Made by a program: the position numbers and the translations under genes. From Lycorma delicatula (lineage: Eukaryota; Arthropoda; Insecta; Hemiptera; Fulgoridae), in contig NC_134458.1 in assembly GCF_047948215.1 (NCBI RefSeq), positions 139,608,536 to 139,672,535 of the forward strand: a stretch of 64,000 nt of DNA. The letters are read 5' to 3'. Shown one piece after another: positions 37,375 through 48,975 of the stretch. The stretch's first letter is position 1. Each line of letters starts with the position of its first letter. The notes under the pieces are model-generated. The model had not been told where the DNA came from. It ran no database searches and was given only the letters and a program-made list of their open reading frames with translations.

Positions 37375-37935
37375 AAAAGGTGTCAGTGGTATTATAATTT
37401 CTACAGAGCAACATTTTGGTCAGTACTGGACCCGAAAATTTGAATGATTTATGATTGTAGGTTTCAAACCGGCCTCCATCTCAAAAATATTATTATAAGT
37501 AACCGGAGGCAGATGCAGCCAGTCGCGTTGCACATACAGTGCAACATACAGTGGATGTGTTGGTTGAGCCTCCGTTCCAGTCCTTAAAAAATCAAAACTC
37601 AAAATACCCGAAAATGATTTTTAGATATTTATCTGAAGAGTATTTAAATACCCCAATCTAGGAATATGTCTTTTAGTGTAGTCGGTTATGTGGAAAATCA
37701 TTGTTCAGTTTTTCTTTTTTACCTTTCTTCATCCCTTTCAAGGGTAAATCTCGAGAATCTAGATATTGGTTTTTATATATTCACATGAAAGTTACACATA
37801 CCAAAAACCAAGCTGGTATATTCATTTGTTACCGAGAAATTAAAAAAAAAGTAAATTTCATTGTTACTCCGTTTTCACCCTTTAAACTCGGAATTTCAAA
37901 AAAATACTTTCTTAGTGTGCATTTCCATCGTAAGA
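37375..37935 (-). repeat. Dispersed repeat Rep-C, copy 2
   Basis: Reverse complement of blocks in 26480-27310, for example CCTTTCTTCATCCCTTTCAA, CACCCTTTAAACTCGGAATT and GAGCAACATTTTGGTCAGTA. Open frames at 37420-37602 and 37701-38036 are chance frames in this repeat. A hairpin GGGCTCT/AGAGCCC lies just outside at 37283-37303. Confidence 0.7.
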
Positions 37936-37944
37936 AGAACACAC

Positions 37945-38485
37945 GTATATACAAATTTAATCAATTTATCTTCAATAGTTTTTGCTATGCGTTAATGAAT
38001 CAGTTAATCAGTCAGTCAGGAAAAGTTTCTTTATAGGTATAGATATATACAATTTCTTTTTTTTTTAATTTAAACTTTTGTAAGTGTATCTTCTTTGTCA
38101 GGACGTATAAATATTTTATTCAGATTAATAAATAATTATATATTATAGCGATCACGTCAGGAATACTCATTATAGACCAAACCTATTCAGGTATGCTAAA
38201 AAAATTCAAAATATCATCTTCAGAGAACTGTAAATCTATCAAAGATATAATTTTTAAAGTGCATAATAAAATGTTTTAATCTCATTAAGTTATAACTTTC
38301 GGATTTACCTAGTAAACTAAATGCCACTTCTCCAATTAGTGATAAGAAAATAGTTAATAAAAATTCAACAATAAATTTTTAATTGCTGTGTGTTTGACTC
38401 ATCAGAGAAAGTGTTTGACGTGGTTGTTTTGAACTTATGCATTCGTGGCAGACTTTAACTTTTGAGTTACACATTTTACTTTCCC
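37945..38485. other. AT-rich spacer
   Basis: No motif seen. Confidence 0.5.
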
Positions 38486-38489
38486 GTCT

Positions 38490-38945
38490 AGGTACTATAC
38501 CAGAGCTATAGCTCTAGAAGGGAAAGTATTGTAATTAGTCCAATTTGGGCATATACGGTTTTTACCGAATTTTGATGTTTTGACACCAAAGAAACCAAAA
38601 AAACCGGATGGAAATTTTCCCGATGTTAATGTTCGTGTGTTCGGTGTTGGCCTCTAAACCACTTACATCTCCAAAACTACTGGACCGATTTTGACCAAAC
38701 TTAGTAAGATTAGTTCTGTATATAACGTATTGATGCCATTAAAATTTGAGCTTAAAAGGTCAATGGGGTGAGGCAGTAGAGAAAGTTCACCTTCAGTATC
38801 TCGAGGTTTCGCCTAATTAAGGTCATATATTTCATAGACATATTTGTTAAAAATTAAACAATAACAATATCTGCAAAAAAGAAAAATCGCATCCCCACCT
38901 CAAAAATGCTGTTGTAGTCGCATCCCCACCTCAAAAATAGTATGG
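38490..38945 (+). repeat. Dispersed repeat Rep-E
   Basis: Starts with a 14-bp palindrome AGAGCTATAGCTCT (38502-38515) and GAAGGGAAAGTATTGTAATT. It then reads AAAACCGGATGGAAATTTTC and ACTACTGGACCGATTTTGAC, and ends with a 31-bp tandem duplication (38887-38917, repeated from 38918: TCGCATCCCCACCTCAAAAA). The left terminus resembles those of Rep-A and Rep-B. Noncoding. Confidence 0.55.
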
Positions 38946-38949
38946 TGTA

Positions 38950-39680
38950 ACGTCACAGGTAAGTGGTAGAATTAAATAAATGTATAATAAAGTGTAAAAA
39001 GGTAACAGTCTAGCTGGGTCTCAAGCTTGATCTCTCGTTTGACTCGTACCTAATGTATTTAACCTATTGGCTACACCAGTCTGCCAACCGTACAAACGAA
39101 ATTTATTCTATGTAAGTTGTGAAATTACATTAGTTTAGTTAGTGCCTACCGTTTCCACACCCGCGAGAATTAATTACGGTATTTGCGCGCGCTTTTGTTA
39201 GAATCATTGAATTAAATAAACGAAAAAAAAAATAAATAAAATGATAAATGTTTTAAATTAAGTTGTATGTGTAAGCTTTAGCCGCGCGACGGGAAATCCC
39301 TACAACTGTCTTGTCAGCTTTTTTCTGATAAAGTATCGTTCTGATTTATAGAATCAGATTATTTTTCAATCAGAAGCTTAAGATGGTTCAAATCATTTGA
39401 TTTTGATGAAAATTCCATGTCTTTGACGATTCCGCAAAAAACAAAGTATTACAAAGACGTAAAATCAACTGAAAGGTATTCAGTTGATCTTCAACGTGCT
39501 ACCCATTTACGAAGAGTTTAACTTGAAGAGCATGAGGAGGTGCCCTATCTTGTTATCAACGGCCAACATCAAACACGGAGTTGTTTACTATCTCGGGAAT
39601 AACATTATCTATAATGTAAATCGCCTGTTATAAATCCACCAAAAAAATAAGATTTTTTCTTCATTTCTTTTACATTCTTG
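38950..39680. other. Unassigned sequence with GC-richer patches
   Basis: 39120-39200 carries CACCCGCGAGAATTAATTAC and TTTGCGCGCGCTTTTG, unlike the AT background. 39540-39600 is also less AT-rich. No coding motif on either strand. Confidence 0.4.
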
Positions 39681-39689
39681 GCATCACAG

Positions 39690-40045
39690 CTCTAGAAGTA
39701 CGCTGCAAGAAGGAAAATACGGTAATCAGCGTCAAACAATGGAGAATGAGTTTTTTACATTTCTCTATGTTGTATGACCCAGGATCTCAAAAAACAAAAA
39801 CGTCGGGGGGCGGGGGCGGGTAATAAGTACGTCTGTTGGCGTATTTGAAGCTTAACAACGTTTGACTGGATAAACCAATTTTGATAAAATTTGGCACAGA
39901 GACTCGTGTTTATGGGGAAAGTTTTTGGTAAAAGTTTGGGGTAACTATCTCCGAGGGGTTGAAATAATTTCTTTGAGTTCAATTTTCTCAAACTTTGGAA
40001 ACATAACCGCACTTTATATTAAGCTCCATGCAGGCGTACATCTTA
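39690..40045 (+). repeat. Dispersed repeat Rep-A, copy 2
   Basis: AGCTCTAGAAG near the left end, GGTAATCAGCGTC, ATGACCCAGGATCTC, GATAAAATTTGGCACAGAGA and GGAAACATAACCGCACTTTA match copy 1 in order. It lacks the right part present in copies 1 and 3. The minus frame at 39755-40012 is a chance frame. Confidence 0.72.
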
Positions 40046-40049
40046 CCAT

Positions 40050-42291
40050 CTTACAATTTTTCAAAAAAAGTTCCCTAAAATTCTTATTACTGTTATCGTA
40101 AATATAAAAAAAATTATTCATCAACTAAGCAGCATTATGTAAGGACTGAAATTATGTCCATGTAACACCAGCAAACAGAAGGAATATATTTTTATTAATA
40201 TTACATTACCCTAAAATGTCTCTAAAAATTTCCTTTTATTTCAGGGAAAAAAATGGTATAAAATAGTATGTAAACAAAAAATTATTAGTAAGACAAACAG
40301 TACTCGATGTTTAATCCAGCCTTCTTTCTTTGGCCACTTTTATTGAACTTAAATCACAATATTCTGTACAACATAAATACTATCACAAGTATCGTTGTGT
40401 GATAACAATAAATTAATAATTAAACAACCATGAAAATTACTGCGGTAAAACTTATAAATGAAATAATAATTGATCAGGAACAATATCGGTGTGTATGGTG
40501 TTATTAAAAATAAATAAATAAATGACACCGTGCCTTTATTCAAGAGTTATAAGTCTTAGTACTTAACTAACGGTGCATAAGGGCACGGTGAGATATAAAG
40601 TACACTATGGTTGGCTGCTTTTATTTTCTGCTTCCTCGCTGAAGCGACCAATTCACTACCATTAGACTTTGACTTTCTTATGAATTCCTTTCTTTTTATC
40701 TTACTTAATTCTCCCTCTCTCTTTCACTCTCTCTCTCTCTCTTTCTCTTTTCTTAGACAGTTATACACAGCTTCCAACATGAGAACGCTTGTTCAATTAA
40801 TCCAGATAATCGTGACCAGTGAGATTTTCTTTTTTATCTTAAGTTAATAAACATTTTTTTTAGCAAAGTCACTAAAAGCTTTTTAAAAATTACTTGGGAT
40901 TTTACAAAAGCTTATTTCTATTAGGTAAAAACTGTCATTTTAAATTCTTTCTTTCTACTATGTAAGCAAGCTTAAACAGTTTATAGATCTTCCTTTCTAT
41001 CCATTTACCCAACATTCTTGCTCCTATATCCTAGAAATTTAGTTAATTTCTATTATTATTATCATTACAAATAAAACAGTTATGAAAAAAACCTTTTTTT
41101 TTTTAATCTATTCTTTATAGAATTCAAGTGATAATTTTTTTTTGTAAACTATTATTTTTTTTTTTTACGCAAATAAATAAATAGATATTTAATAAATCCA
41201 TACACAATAATTGATGAAAGTTTCAGGACTTCATTATCTACTTGGTACAACATTATTCTTTTTTCACATAATATGAAAATACAGATTAGATTTTGATCTC
41301 TGAAAATCTGCAGATTCACTTTGAAAACATGGAAGCGTGATCTCAAAAGTGGAAAATTAATATTAATGAAGATGCACGTATAATATTTACATTGGGATAA
41401 ATACATGTCCGATTTTAACAATAAGTAGTAAAAATATTCCTTAGTTACAGGAAATAAAATATTTAGGAGTAGTGAATTACTCGGTTTTCAAACTTGAGTG
41501 GATAGACGTCTCACAACTACGCACTAAACAAATATGTTTGTAGATGAGAGGAAAACGATTTGTAATGAAACCCTTGTCAATTTTGTAGGCTATTAGGTAA
41601 TAAACTGCAGCTCTCATTAGAAAATTACATTCTGATATATAATCAATCTTGTTATATGTAATACAATCTGGACGTAAGTTTGGGGAACGGGTGCTTCTTC
41701 TAACTTTGCAAAACTTCATCGTTTTCCTTCAAAATTATTAAGACGTTACTGGTACCCTGTGGTTAAACGAAGTACCTAATGATCCTAAAATTAATACTGT
41801 AAAAGACGAAGTTAAACCAAGTAGTGAAAAATATTTTAATATTTAGAAGCTATCAAAATCTTTAAGCCTACATAAGACATATACAAGAAATATTAATGAT
41901 TATAACACTTAAAAATTCTATTTAGGGTCAGGTTTATTTAAATTAACTTCTCAAATCCGTCTAATTTGACATAAATTTCATCTCAACAATCAAGTATATT
42001 ACTTATGATTACACATTAAAAGGTATCGACTTCGACAAAAAATAGACATTCACATTTTACGCTGAAAGTTTTAGAAAATAAATGGATAAAAAATAGTGCT
42101 CCTATTAAATAAAATTACACTTTTTTCCAGTTTATAGATTTTCTTTTAATCCGAGGAAAATGTGTCTGTTAAAATTCAACTTTATATAATATCAGGAAAT
42201 GTTAATTTTCTCATTAGCAGAGGATAGAAAACTGAATAATTATTATAATTATGTACTTACACATATACACGTGCGCGCGCTATATAGTATA

Positions 42292-42335
<44 letters not shown>

Positions 42336-42400
42336 TATACCATAAATAAGTAAATAAAATACTAGTTGTGGTTTTCGATTGCGCTTTAAAACAGCCTTCA
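40050..42400. other. AT-rich sequence with (TC)n and (TA)n tracts
   Basis: A TC-rich microsatellite lies at 40710-40752 and TA repeats at about 42294-42331, beside a CGCGCGC word at 42272-42280. Frames at 40611-40847, 41152-41421 and 41477-41719 show no motif. No gene recognised. Confidence 0.5.
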
Positions 42401-42414
42401 TTGGAATATAGAAA

Positions 42415-44504
42415 TAGGCTTACGATAATCCGGGATTAGCCCGGACAGTCCTGATTTTTTAGTGCTGTCCGGAGTTTGAGAATTATATGACTGGCGAGGA
42501 TTTTTTTTTAATTTTAGACCTACATGTTCGACATCGCGTTTTTAAACATTCTCTTACGGCCGTGCATCTCTCAGCCCACCTTGGAGCAAGCGGTGACGTC
42601 GATTTTGACGGAAGTGTGGCTACCGGGCTCGCCACAACATTTTACTTAGTCATTTGGCAACACGACAGGGGCAATGTGTTTGTGTTGTTTTCGTGTGTGA
42701 AGTAATTCGTCTACACGTTTTTGATCATTTTATCTCTATTCGTGTTTGTCTCATCGTTTAGCAATGGTCAAAAGAAAATGTGTGTGTATTGTTGTTAACC
42801 TGCAACAAATTTTTAAAATTGTGTAATGACAGTAACAGTGAATGTGTTTATTGCACACTATGTACTGGAGAATTTTCTGTTGCACATAAAGGAAAGGGTG
42901 ATATTGAAGTAAACGTGAAAGCAACTAAACATAGGAGTGCTATTAATACTAGTGCTTCAGCAAACAGAGATTTTTTTAAAGCCAAAGATGGGAATAACAA
43001 TAACAGTGATCTGTAGTGTGCTGATAAAGAAGTTGCATTTTTGTATCACACTGCTGGACACGAACTCAGTTTCAAAACGTCAGACTGCATATCTAAACCG
43101 GTTAAAAAAATTATATGACCCAAAAGTTTCATCTGCTAGAACCAAAATCGAGCCAATTAACGTAATTTCTCCATTTATATTTGATAATGTGTTGCGTTCT
43201 TTGGAGAACATTAATTATGTAACAGTAATGATGGGTAGCTCAAACAGAGGTGATGTAAAACTTTTCCGATTGCTGTAAGATATTTCAGTCTGGAGGAGGG
43301 AATTCAAGTTAAACTTTTAAATTTCGATGAAGTGTCAGGTGAAACTGCTCAAATTTTCACTCAGTGTCTTTTGCAATATGTGAAAAAATACAAAATTGAA
43401 GAAAAGTTGGTTTGTTATACTGTTAACACTAACAGTAATTTTGGTGGTGTGAAGAGAAAGGGGAATGAAAATGTGTTCAGAAAAGTTCAAAGTGATTTAG
43501 ATGACCTATTTTAGGAATTGGTTGTTCAGCCCACATTGTACACAATTCGGTACAACCAGCATGTGAGACTTTACCCCTGGATATAGAAGTTATTTTAAAA
43601 AAAAAATTATTTGATTTTTTTTTTAAATTTAGAAAGTAAACTGTTTTTGAAATTTTTATATGGTACTTTACAGTTATTTAATAATATAGTTCTAAAATTG
43701 GAAGCTAATTCCATCACAGCAACAGAAGCATTTCAGACATTCTGAATTAATTTGTCGACTTCAGGAAAGAAAAACCCACAAATTTATACCATCTTCTGCC
43801 AAAGAATAGCTATGCACTCTAAAAGAAAATAATGATGTTCAGGAACAAAAATTCTTCTCAAGCGGAGACAATTTTTATAATTCTAGTATCCAGTACTTAG
43901 AGTTGTGGAGAACCAGTTTTGATAAAGTTAGTGAGTTTAAGTGGATAAATACACGAACTAAAATTGCCTGGTCTGATTTAGATGAGTGCACAAGTTCTTA
44001 ATAAAATTATAAAAGATTCCATAAATATTTATGAACGTATATTGTTGAACCAGGTAATTCAAAACTAAAGGGTAGGTAGTGGTTCAAATTCTGAAAAAGT
44101 ACCAGACACTATTGAAGAGAAGTGGAAAGCAATTTTTAAGTTGTTTCAAAAGACTGATATTTCATGTTGCAATATTTCTAAAATGGTTGAGTTTGCGATG
44201 TCTTTGCATGGGACATCGCAAGTTGAGAGAGCATTTTCAATTACGGGGAACATTTGGTCTGCAGAAAGGGGTAGTCTTTCAGTGTCTACTGTTAAACATA
44301 TCGAAATGTTAAAGCAAATTCAGAACTTTCTTGTTGTGACTTTTATGGTGTAATTAAAACAAACAAACCATTTCTGAAAAACGTCATGTCTAGTGAAAAA
44401 TACAGCGGAATAAATAAAGTTTTATGTTTCAGAAAACTGTTAAGACTTTTAAGTCATTTCAAAAATATGTCCTGGGTTGGACCCAAAAAAATTTGGTAAG
44501 CCTA
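42415..44504 (+). mobile_element. Complete hAT-type DNA transposon (inactive)
   Basis: The left end TAGGCTTACGATAATCC and the reverse complement of the right end, TAGGCTTACCAAATTT, share a 9-bp terminal inverted repeat. Perfect 8-bp direct repeats TATAGAAA flank it (42407-42414 and 44505-44512), the target duplication length expected of hAT. The total of 2090 bp contains an hAT transposase remnant. A small inverted repeat CCGGACAG/CTGTCCGG lies just inside the left end (42443-42474). Confidence 0.92.
42760..44355 (+). pseudogene. hAT transposase remnant
   Basis: A cut-and-paste transposase in degraded form. In order: YCTLCTGEFSVAHKGKGDIE then VKATKHRSAINTSASANRDF, an N-terminal C2HC/BED-like zinc region (42840-42970); the catalytic-core words VKLLNFDEVSGETAQIF, NTNSNFGGVKRKGNENVF and, in a shifted frame, GCSAHIVHNSVQPACETLPL (43520-43580); and the C-terminal dimerisation region SLHGTSQVERAFSITGNIW then SAERGSLSVSTVK (44200-44300), matching the family norm LPGTSA.VER.FS..N..W. 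The Asp expected before NTN is replaced in CYTVNTNSN. There are several frameshifts, and 43600-44060 is hard to read. The upstream frame at 42487-42705 is in the 5' noncoding part. Confidence 0.85.
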
Positions 44505-44734
44505 TATAGAAAGGAATTACGTAGGTAAATGTAATTACGAAAATGAAAAAAAAATAAAAATAAAAAAGGAAAAATTAACAATTACCACTTAAGTAAAAAA
44601 AATAATTAAACGCTTTATAATACTTAAGAAATATTACAAAAAATCTATTGTACATGAATCCTATAAAAGTAAATAAATAAACTTTACTGTCAAAAAGCGA
44701 CATCGTATATTCTGGTATTTATTTATTTTTTTAT

Positions 44735-45010
44735 AGACTTATCAAAGAAAAGTACGGTATTACTTTCGATCGCATGGTGGGATTGGGGATGAAATTGAAT
44801 TTTCTTTCTTTCGTTTTGAGGTATGAGGAGCATTAAAATGCCACTCACGTAAATTATGATTTGCTTATATATTTATTCATAGGCTTATGAACAAAGGTTT
44901 GTGGTCGAAAATCTCCAAAACTTCTTGATTAATTTCATTTGAAGTTGTGCGTATGAAAATTTGATGAAGGTTGTTTGAGTCATTCTTGAGTAACGGTCAA
45001 TTTAAGGTCG
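44735..45010 (-). repeat. Dispersed repeat Rep-B, copy 2
   Basis: Reverse complement of Rep-B, with GGTATTACTTTCGATCGCAT, GGATGAAATTGAATTTTC, GGTCGAAAATCTCCAAAAC and TTTGATGAAGGTTGTTTGAG. It includes the terminal section that copy 3 also has at 50575-50640. Confidence 0.68.
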
Positions 45011-45014
45011 AAAA

Positions 45015-45650
45015 GATTTGAGCGGGACAAGTTTGAAGCGTTTTTCGTCATGATTCTGCGATTTGGAACGTGGAAATAAAATAAAATAACGAAAAGACTA
45101 GACTGTCTTTTTGCGTAGAATTGCGTCTTTTTTAATTTATTTTTGTAAACGAAGTTAGAGATTCATTTTTTAGTAATTCGTAACTGTTAGGTTATTCATT
45201 AATTCATTTATTTGTAATTTATTTTTATTATTCACTAATTTATTCTTTATTTTATAACTGCTTTTAATAAATCTTTTATATCTATTGATAATGATCGTTT
45301 AAAAATCGAAATTCGTATGCAATTTTAATTGTTATGTCTTTTTAAACGGTTCTTGGTTGGAATTTTATTTAATATATACTTTTATTTGCAATTATCTACG
45401 CGCCTATAATTCTTTTTGTTCCAAGGAAATTTCTAAACTTCATAAAAATTCAAAATGTCTTGGGTGAAATTTCCTTTAGTTAGACAGATGTAGTAATGAA
45501 TAAAGTGGAAAGTCGAGTTTCTTCTGCTCATATGTTTCTTCTCCTTAGTTGGTGAGTAGCTCAAGCGTAAACTTTTGTTTTACTTTTAATATTCTATGTA
45601 ATAAAGGGTCCTTTTTCGAATTAAATTGTATTTAGATTTTCTAGTTTCAG
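45015..45650. other. AT-rich spacer
   Basis: No motif seen. Confidence 0.5.
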
Positions 45651-45659
45651 CTGTTTAAG

Positions 45660-46140
45660 AGTTTTACACACGGAATGGTTCACAAAGAATGTAACAAACT
45701 TTAATGATGTTTTCCTGATGAAAATAAAAAAACTATGTTCATATAAACATTGGTTTGGAAACGCTTCATTAGCGAGTGTTGGCAGCCTGACGAAGCGAAT
45801 GTTGGCAGGCTGACAAAGCGAGTGTTGGCAGTGTGAAGGGCTTCATTCTGATTTCTGCGCTTTCAGTAAAATAAGCCAGACTATAATTCTCGGAGCCCAA
45901 ATTAATGGGGAAATTTTGTAGTTTTATATAAGATCTAACCTGACAAATTTTAAAAATAGATCCCGGAACTGTATTTTTTGCAAAATTTTGGGTAAAAAAC
46001 AAAACTTCTGGTCGAAAAACACACTATTTTATATTTGGCGTAGAAAAGCTTTGTTAAATTGATATTAAACACGTTATTAACATTTTAAATAAAACTTGTA
46101 GAGAATTTGACTATGAGTAAAATAGTATGAATAAAGAACA
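45660..46140 (+). repeat. Dispersed repeat Rep-D, copy 2, with a 23-bp minisatellite
   Basis: Matches 36690-37240 in order. It contains about 2.7 units of a 23-bp tandem repeat beginning AGCGAGTGTTGGCAG (45771-45831), absent from copy 1. Frames here are chance frames. Confidence 0.62.
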
Positions 46141-46324
46141 CAGAAACTATATACAAACGTAAGAATTTTAAAGTTTATTGAAAACAAAATGTATCTAAAC
46201 GTGGCAGATTTTAACTACATATTAAAGGAAACAAAATTTCCAATATTGTAAAACACAAAATTAAGTATTTTAGCAGTATAATAAATACAAACATAAGCAA
46301 TAAAATCAATTAAATAAACGTTCA

Positions 46325-46560
46325 AAAATGTTCTCTGCCACAGTAGATTCAGCAGTTTGCGTGACACAATGTTTTTAATAGCTTTCCGTATTTTAGCATG
46401 ATTTCAAGTGGTCCCCCAGATATAGCAATCTAGAGAGATTAAGTCAGGCAACTTTGGAGGCCAGTTGATAGGTCGCTACATCCAATCCAATCCGCTTGAT
46501 TAAAAAAGTCACATTGCGGATTGTCTAATGTTAAAGAAATCTTTCGCCAGCCGACACACG
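46325..46560 (-). pseudogene. Tc1-like transposase C-terminal fragment
   Basis: The minus strand reads FNQADWIG and, in a shifted frame, WPPKLPDLISLDCYIWG at about 46420-46470, followed by NHAKIRKAIKNIVSRKLLN. This corresponds to the block WIGRGG...WPPRSPDL.PLDF.LWG of insect Tc1-like transposases, which carries the last catalytic acidic residue (SPD.(N/T)..D/E). Upstream catalytic blocks are missing. Rep-D lies on its 3' side, so the two may be one decayed element. Confidence 0.6.
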
Positions 46561-46564
46561 CTAA

Positions 46565-46790
46565 CGAAACGTTTCCGAACCTATGTGTATATAAACTTCT
46601 TTATTTTCACCAGTTGAATGTCTTCTGAATGTTTGTTACATTTTTCAAGAATCACTCTCTGTATGTTTTTTTGTGATAAACAAGTGGAGAAAAATATTAT
46701 GGAAATATTAAATGTGGGAGAAATGGAGAAAACGTTGGGAAAACAATAAGGAAGACGTGTGTATTGCTTGAAATATAGAAGTAAGAAAGA
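46565..46790. other. AT-rich spacer
   Basis: No motif seen. Ends at the target duplication of the next element. Confidence 0.5.
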
Positions 46791-46792
46791 TT

Positions 46793-46805
46793 TTAATAAA
46801 AGGTT
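46793..46805. repeat. Target-site duplication, left copy
   Basis: TTAATAAAAGGTT, identical to 49113-49125. It abuts the T run (antisense poly-A) of the minus-strand LINE derivative. Confidence 0.9.
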
Positions 46806-46812
46806 TTTTTCT

Positions 46813-47235
46813 CCCCTGGACCGGATTCCACAAGGAAGCACGACACAGTCTGGGGGTGCCCATTTATTCTAACGAGCCTCCCCGTTTACCGGCAGTAAGT
46901 CTGGTAGGACAGGTCGGCTCGCCGGTCAGATCTTATGTTATTGCCTGCCTCTAATCCCAGGGGTAGGGTTACCAGGCACGTCTATGCCGTTCCTGTTCCC
47001 CCAACCCAGGAACTGTGACTCGGTCTTGCCTCTTAACAGAAACACCCAAAAGGGCATCCCCGCCAGGACTACGGTCTTTTCCACTTCCCCCACAAGAGGA
47101 CAAGAGAGTCTCCGTGCCTCATCACTGCCATCCATCTGTGTAAGCACAAACGAATGGCAGCTCAGCAGAGAGCTATCCCTCATCCCCTCGTCGATCTAGT
47201 AGCTCGATCCTTCAGCCGAAGAATCCGACAAGCAA
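46813..47235 (-). other. 3' UTR of the ORF2-less LINE derivative
   Basis: GC-rich (unlike the host flanks) and frame-broken on both strands. It ends GGAATCCGGTCCAGGGGAG before the A tail. I see no clear similarity to the LINE-A or LINE-B 3' UTR ends, so it is a different R1-like family or subfamily. Confidence 0.65.
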
Positions 47236-47239
47236 GCAA

Positions 47240-48975
47240 GTGGAAAAATCTATTACCGGGCTGTACAACCCTCCAGCATGTGGCCCTCCAAACTACAAAC
47301 ATCACACCTCCGCGAAGTAGGACATTATGCCTGTTGATAACTCTCCTGACCACAGTTAAAGCACAGTTTGGCGCGGTCAGGACCCGTGCATCCAAACGAC
47401 GTATGCCCCAGGCCCCAACACCTTCAGCATCGTTCCTCAGGGTCATGCATGCGAACCCGACAATGCACCAGCCTATTTTCAACCGCCGGGCAATCAACTG
47501 CTGGGCAACCCCATACGTCGTAATGTCAGTAGCGTTCTCCTTGCTACCAAACGCCGGACGGAGTGAAAACATTCGAAAACCGGCATCAGCTCCAACCACC
47601 CGCCTTGCAGCCACCACCACCTCAGCTTCAGCCGCCGTGTCCTCAAGGTCGTGAATATGGACCACAGCTCGCCGGTTCTCCTTCGATTGCAGGTCCACCC
47701 GCAATCTCCCCGTACTACCATGAATGGTCGTCTCGGTGCAGCAGCCCTGTCGGCATCCCGCATTCGTATGCGCAGTTCATCCCCATCGTCCCGCCGCAAA
47801 GACAGAATATCGCCCACCTCTTGATTCTCCATGGACTGTTTTACCTGCTTTACGAGGTCAGCGTACGACCGGTCAGCAGACCGAACAACAACCGTACCAC
47901 TCGCCTGGAACGACGGGGGGGGGGGGAAACACAACTCACCCTCCAGCATGATCTTGCTTCCTCTCCCCCTCCGCCGCCCGGGTCACCCGAGATATTACGC
48001 TATGCTGCCAGGAGCTGCCCACCGCCTAAATCAACTCCGCGTCAGACAGGGACCGAGACAACACGTCTTCCAAGTCGTGGTCCCTCGTGAGCGAAGGGGG
48101 GGGGGGGTCTGAGTTGTGGCATCAGTCAATGGTGAAGCAGGAACCCCCGCCACTGTAGATGCCTCCAACTTGGACGTCCAGGGCATACGAAATAACCTTC
48201 TCTCCACAACTAACATCCCGTCCACGGTGCCTTTGATTTCCCGCTTGGTATTAAGGCATTCTTGTGTAAGGCCATATAGCCACTCGACCGCCTGAAAGAG
48301 CTCCCGTAAAGCCGATACAGCCGTAGAACCAGCCAGGACCTGGGACCGTTCCTCACACAAGAGCTGATGAACCATACCGTCTGTCCCGGCCAACGAGACA
48401 CTAGATCCCCTCTCTGCCCCGACAGTAGCACAACCTTCCACCCGAAGCTCCTTCTTCGGCTTGGATAACGGCGGGGACTGTGACTCCGGCCGCTTGTTAC
48501 TCGCCATCCGCTCCTCCACCTAGTCTTCATCCTCAATATTCCACACAAGGGCCCAAAACCGAGTCAGAAAATTTGCCATCCGACCCTGTAGGATCACAAG
48601 ACAAGACAGCCTCCTCAACATGAGATTGACCTTCTGCCATCTCTCCTCGCCTCGGCTACCGTCCTCCACCAGATTTAGTCTTCTTGGTTAAAGAAACAGA
48701 CACAGACTTGACTGCCAATGAGTGCAAGACAGCTCCCTACAGCACAGATCCCTTCTTAGTCAAAGGGGGATAATTCCGTCCATATTCTCCTCCTTCTCCA
48801 CCCTCCTCCGAAGAAACGAATCGGGAGAAGTCAGAAATCACCACTCCTCGTCTCGTACTACACAAGTTATCACGAGAAGCTTGTCTCACAACATTATCCG
48901 TGCACAACATAGACCCCCTCACGATTCACCGGTAAAGACTTTGATTTATCACTAGAACTGGACATTTTCAGCTAA
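47240..48975 (-). pseudogene. R1-like LINE ORF1 (gag-like, CCHC zinc knuckles)
   Basis: The likely start is ATG at 48973-48975 (MSSSSDKSKSLPVNREGVYV), followed by frameshifts. The middle frames give SPPLSKPKKELRVEGCATVG and VSALRELFQAVEWLYGLTQE. After a G-run frameshift comes YADLVKQVKQSMENQEVGDI / LSLRRDDGDELRIRMRD. Then, with more shifts, IHDLEDTAAEAEVV and three zinc knuckles near the end: C*RCWGLGHTSFGC, CFNCGQESYQQA*C (His replaced by Tyr) and CDVCSLEGHMLEGC (47250-47450). The product binds element RNA in the ribonucleoprotein. Stops inside two knuckles show it is dead. Two 12-nt G runs (47915-47926, 48096-48107) coincide with frame changes. Confidence 0.82.

Noticed and set aside
42487..42705. 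72-codon frame at the left side of the hAT element
   Set aside because: Lies between the inverted repeat and the transposase start and lacks the zinc-finger motif that begins later. Probably 5' noncoding.
47154..48112. Plus-strand Pro/Ser-rich frames of up to 175 codons
   Set aside because: Antisense of the gag-like ORF1 with its zinc knuckles. Low-complexity composition, no motif.
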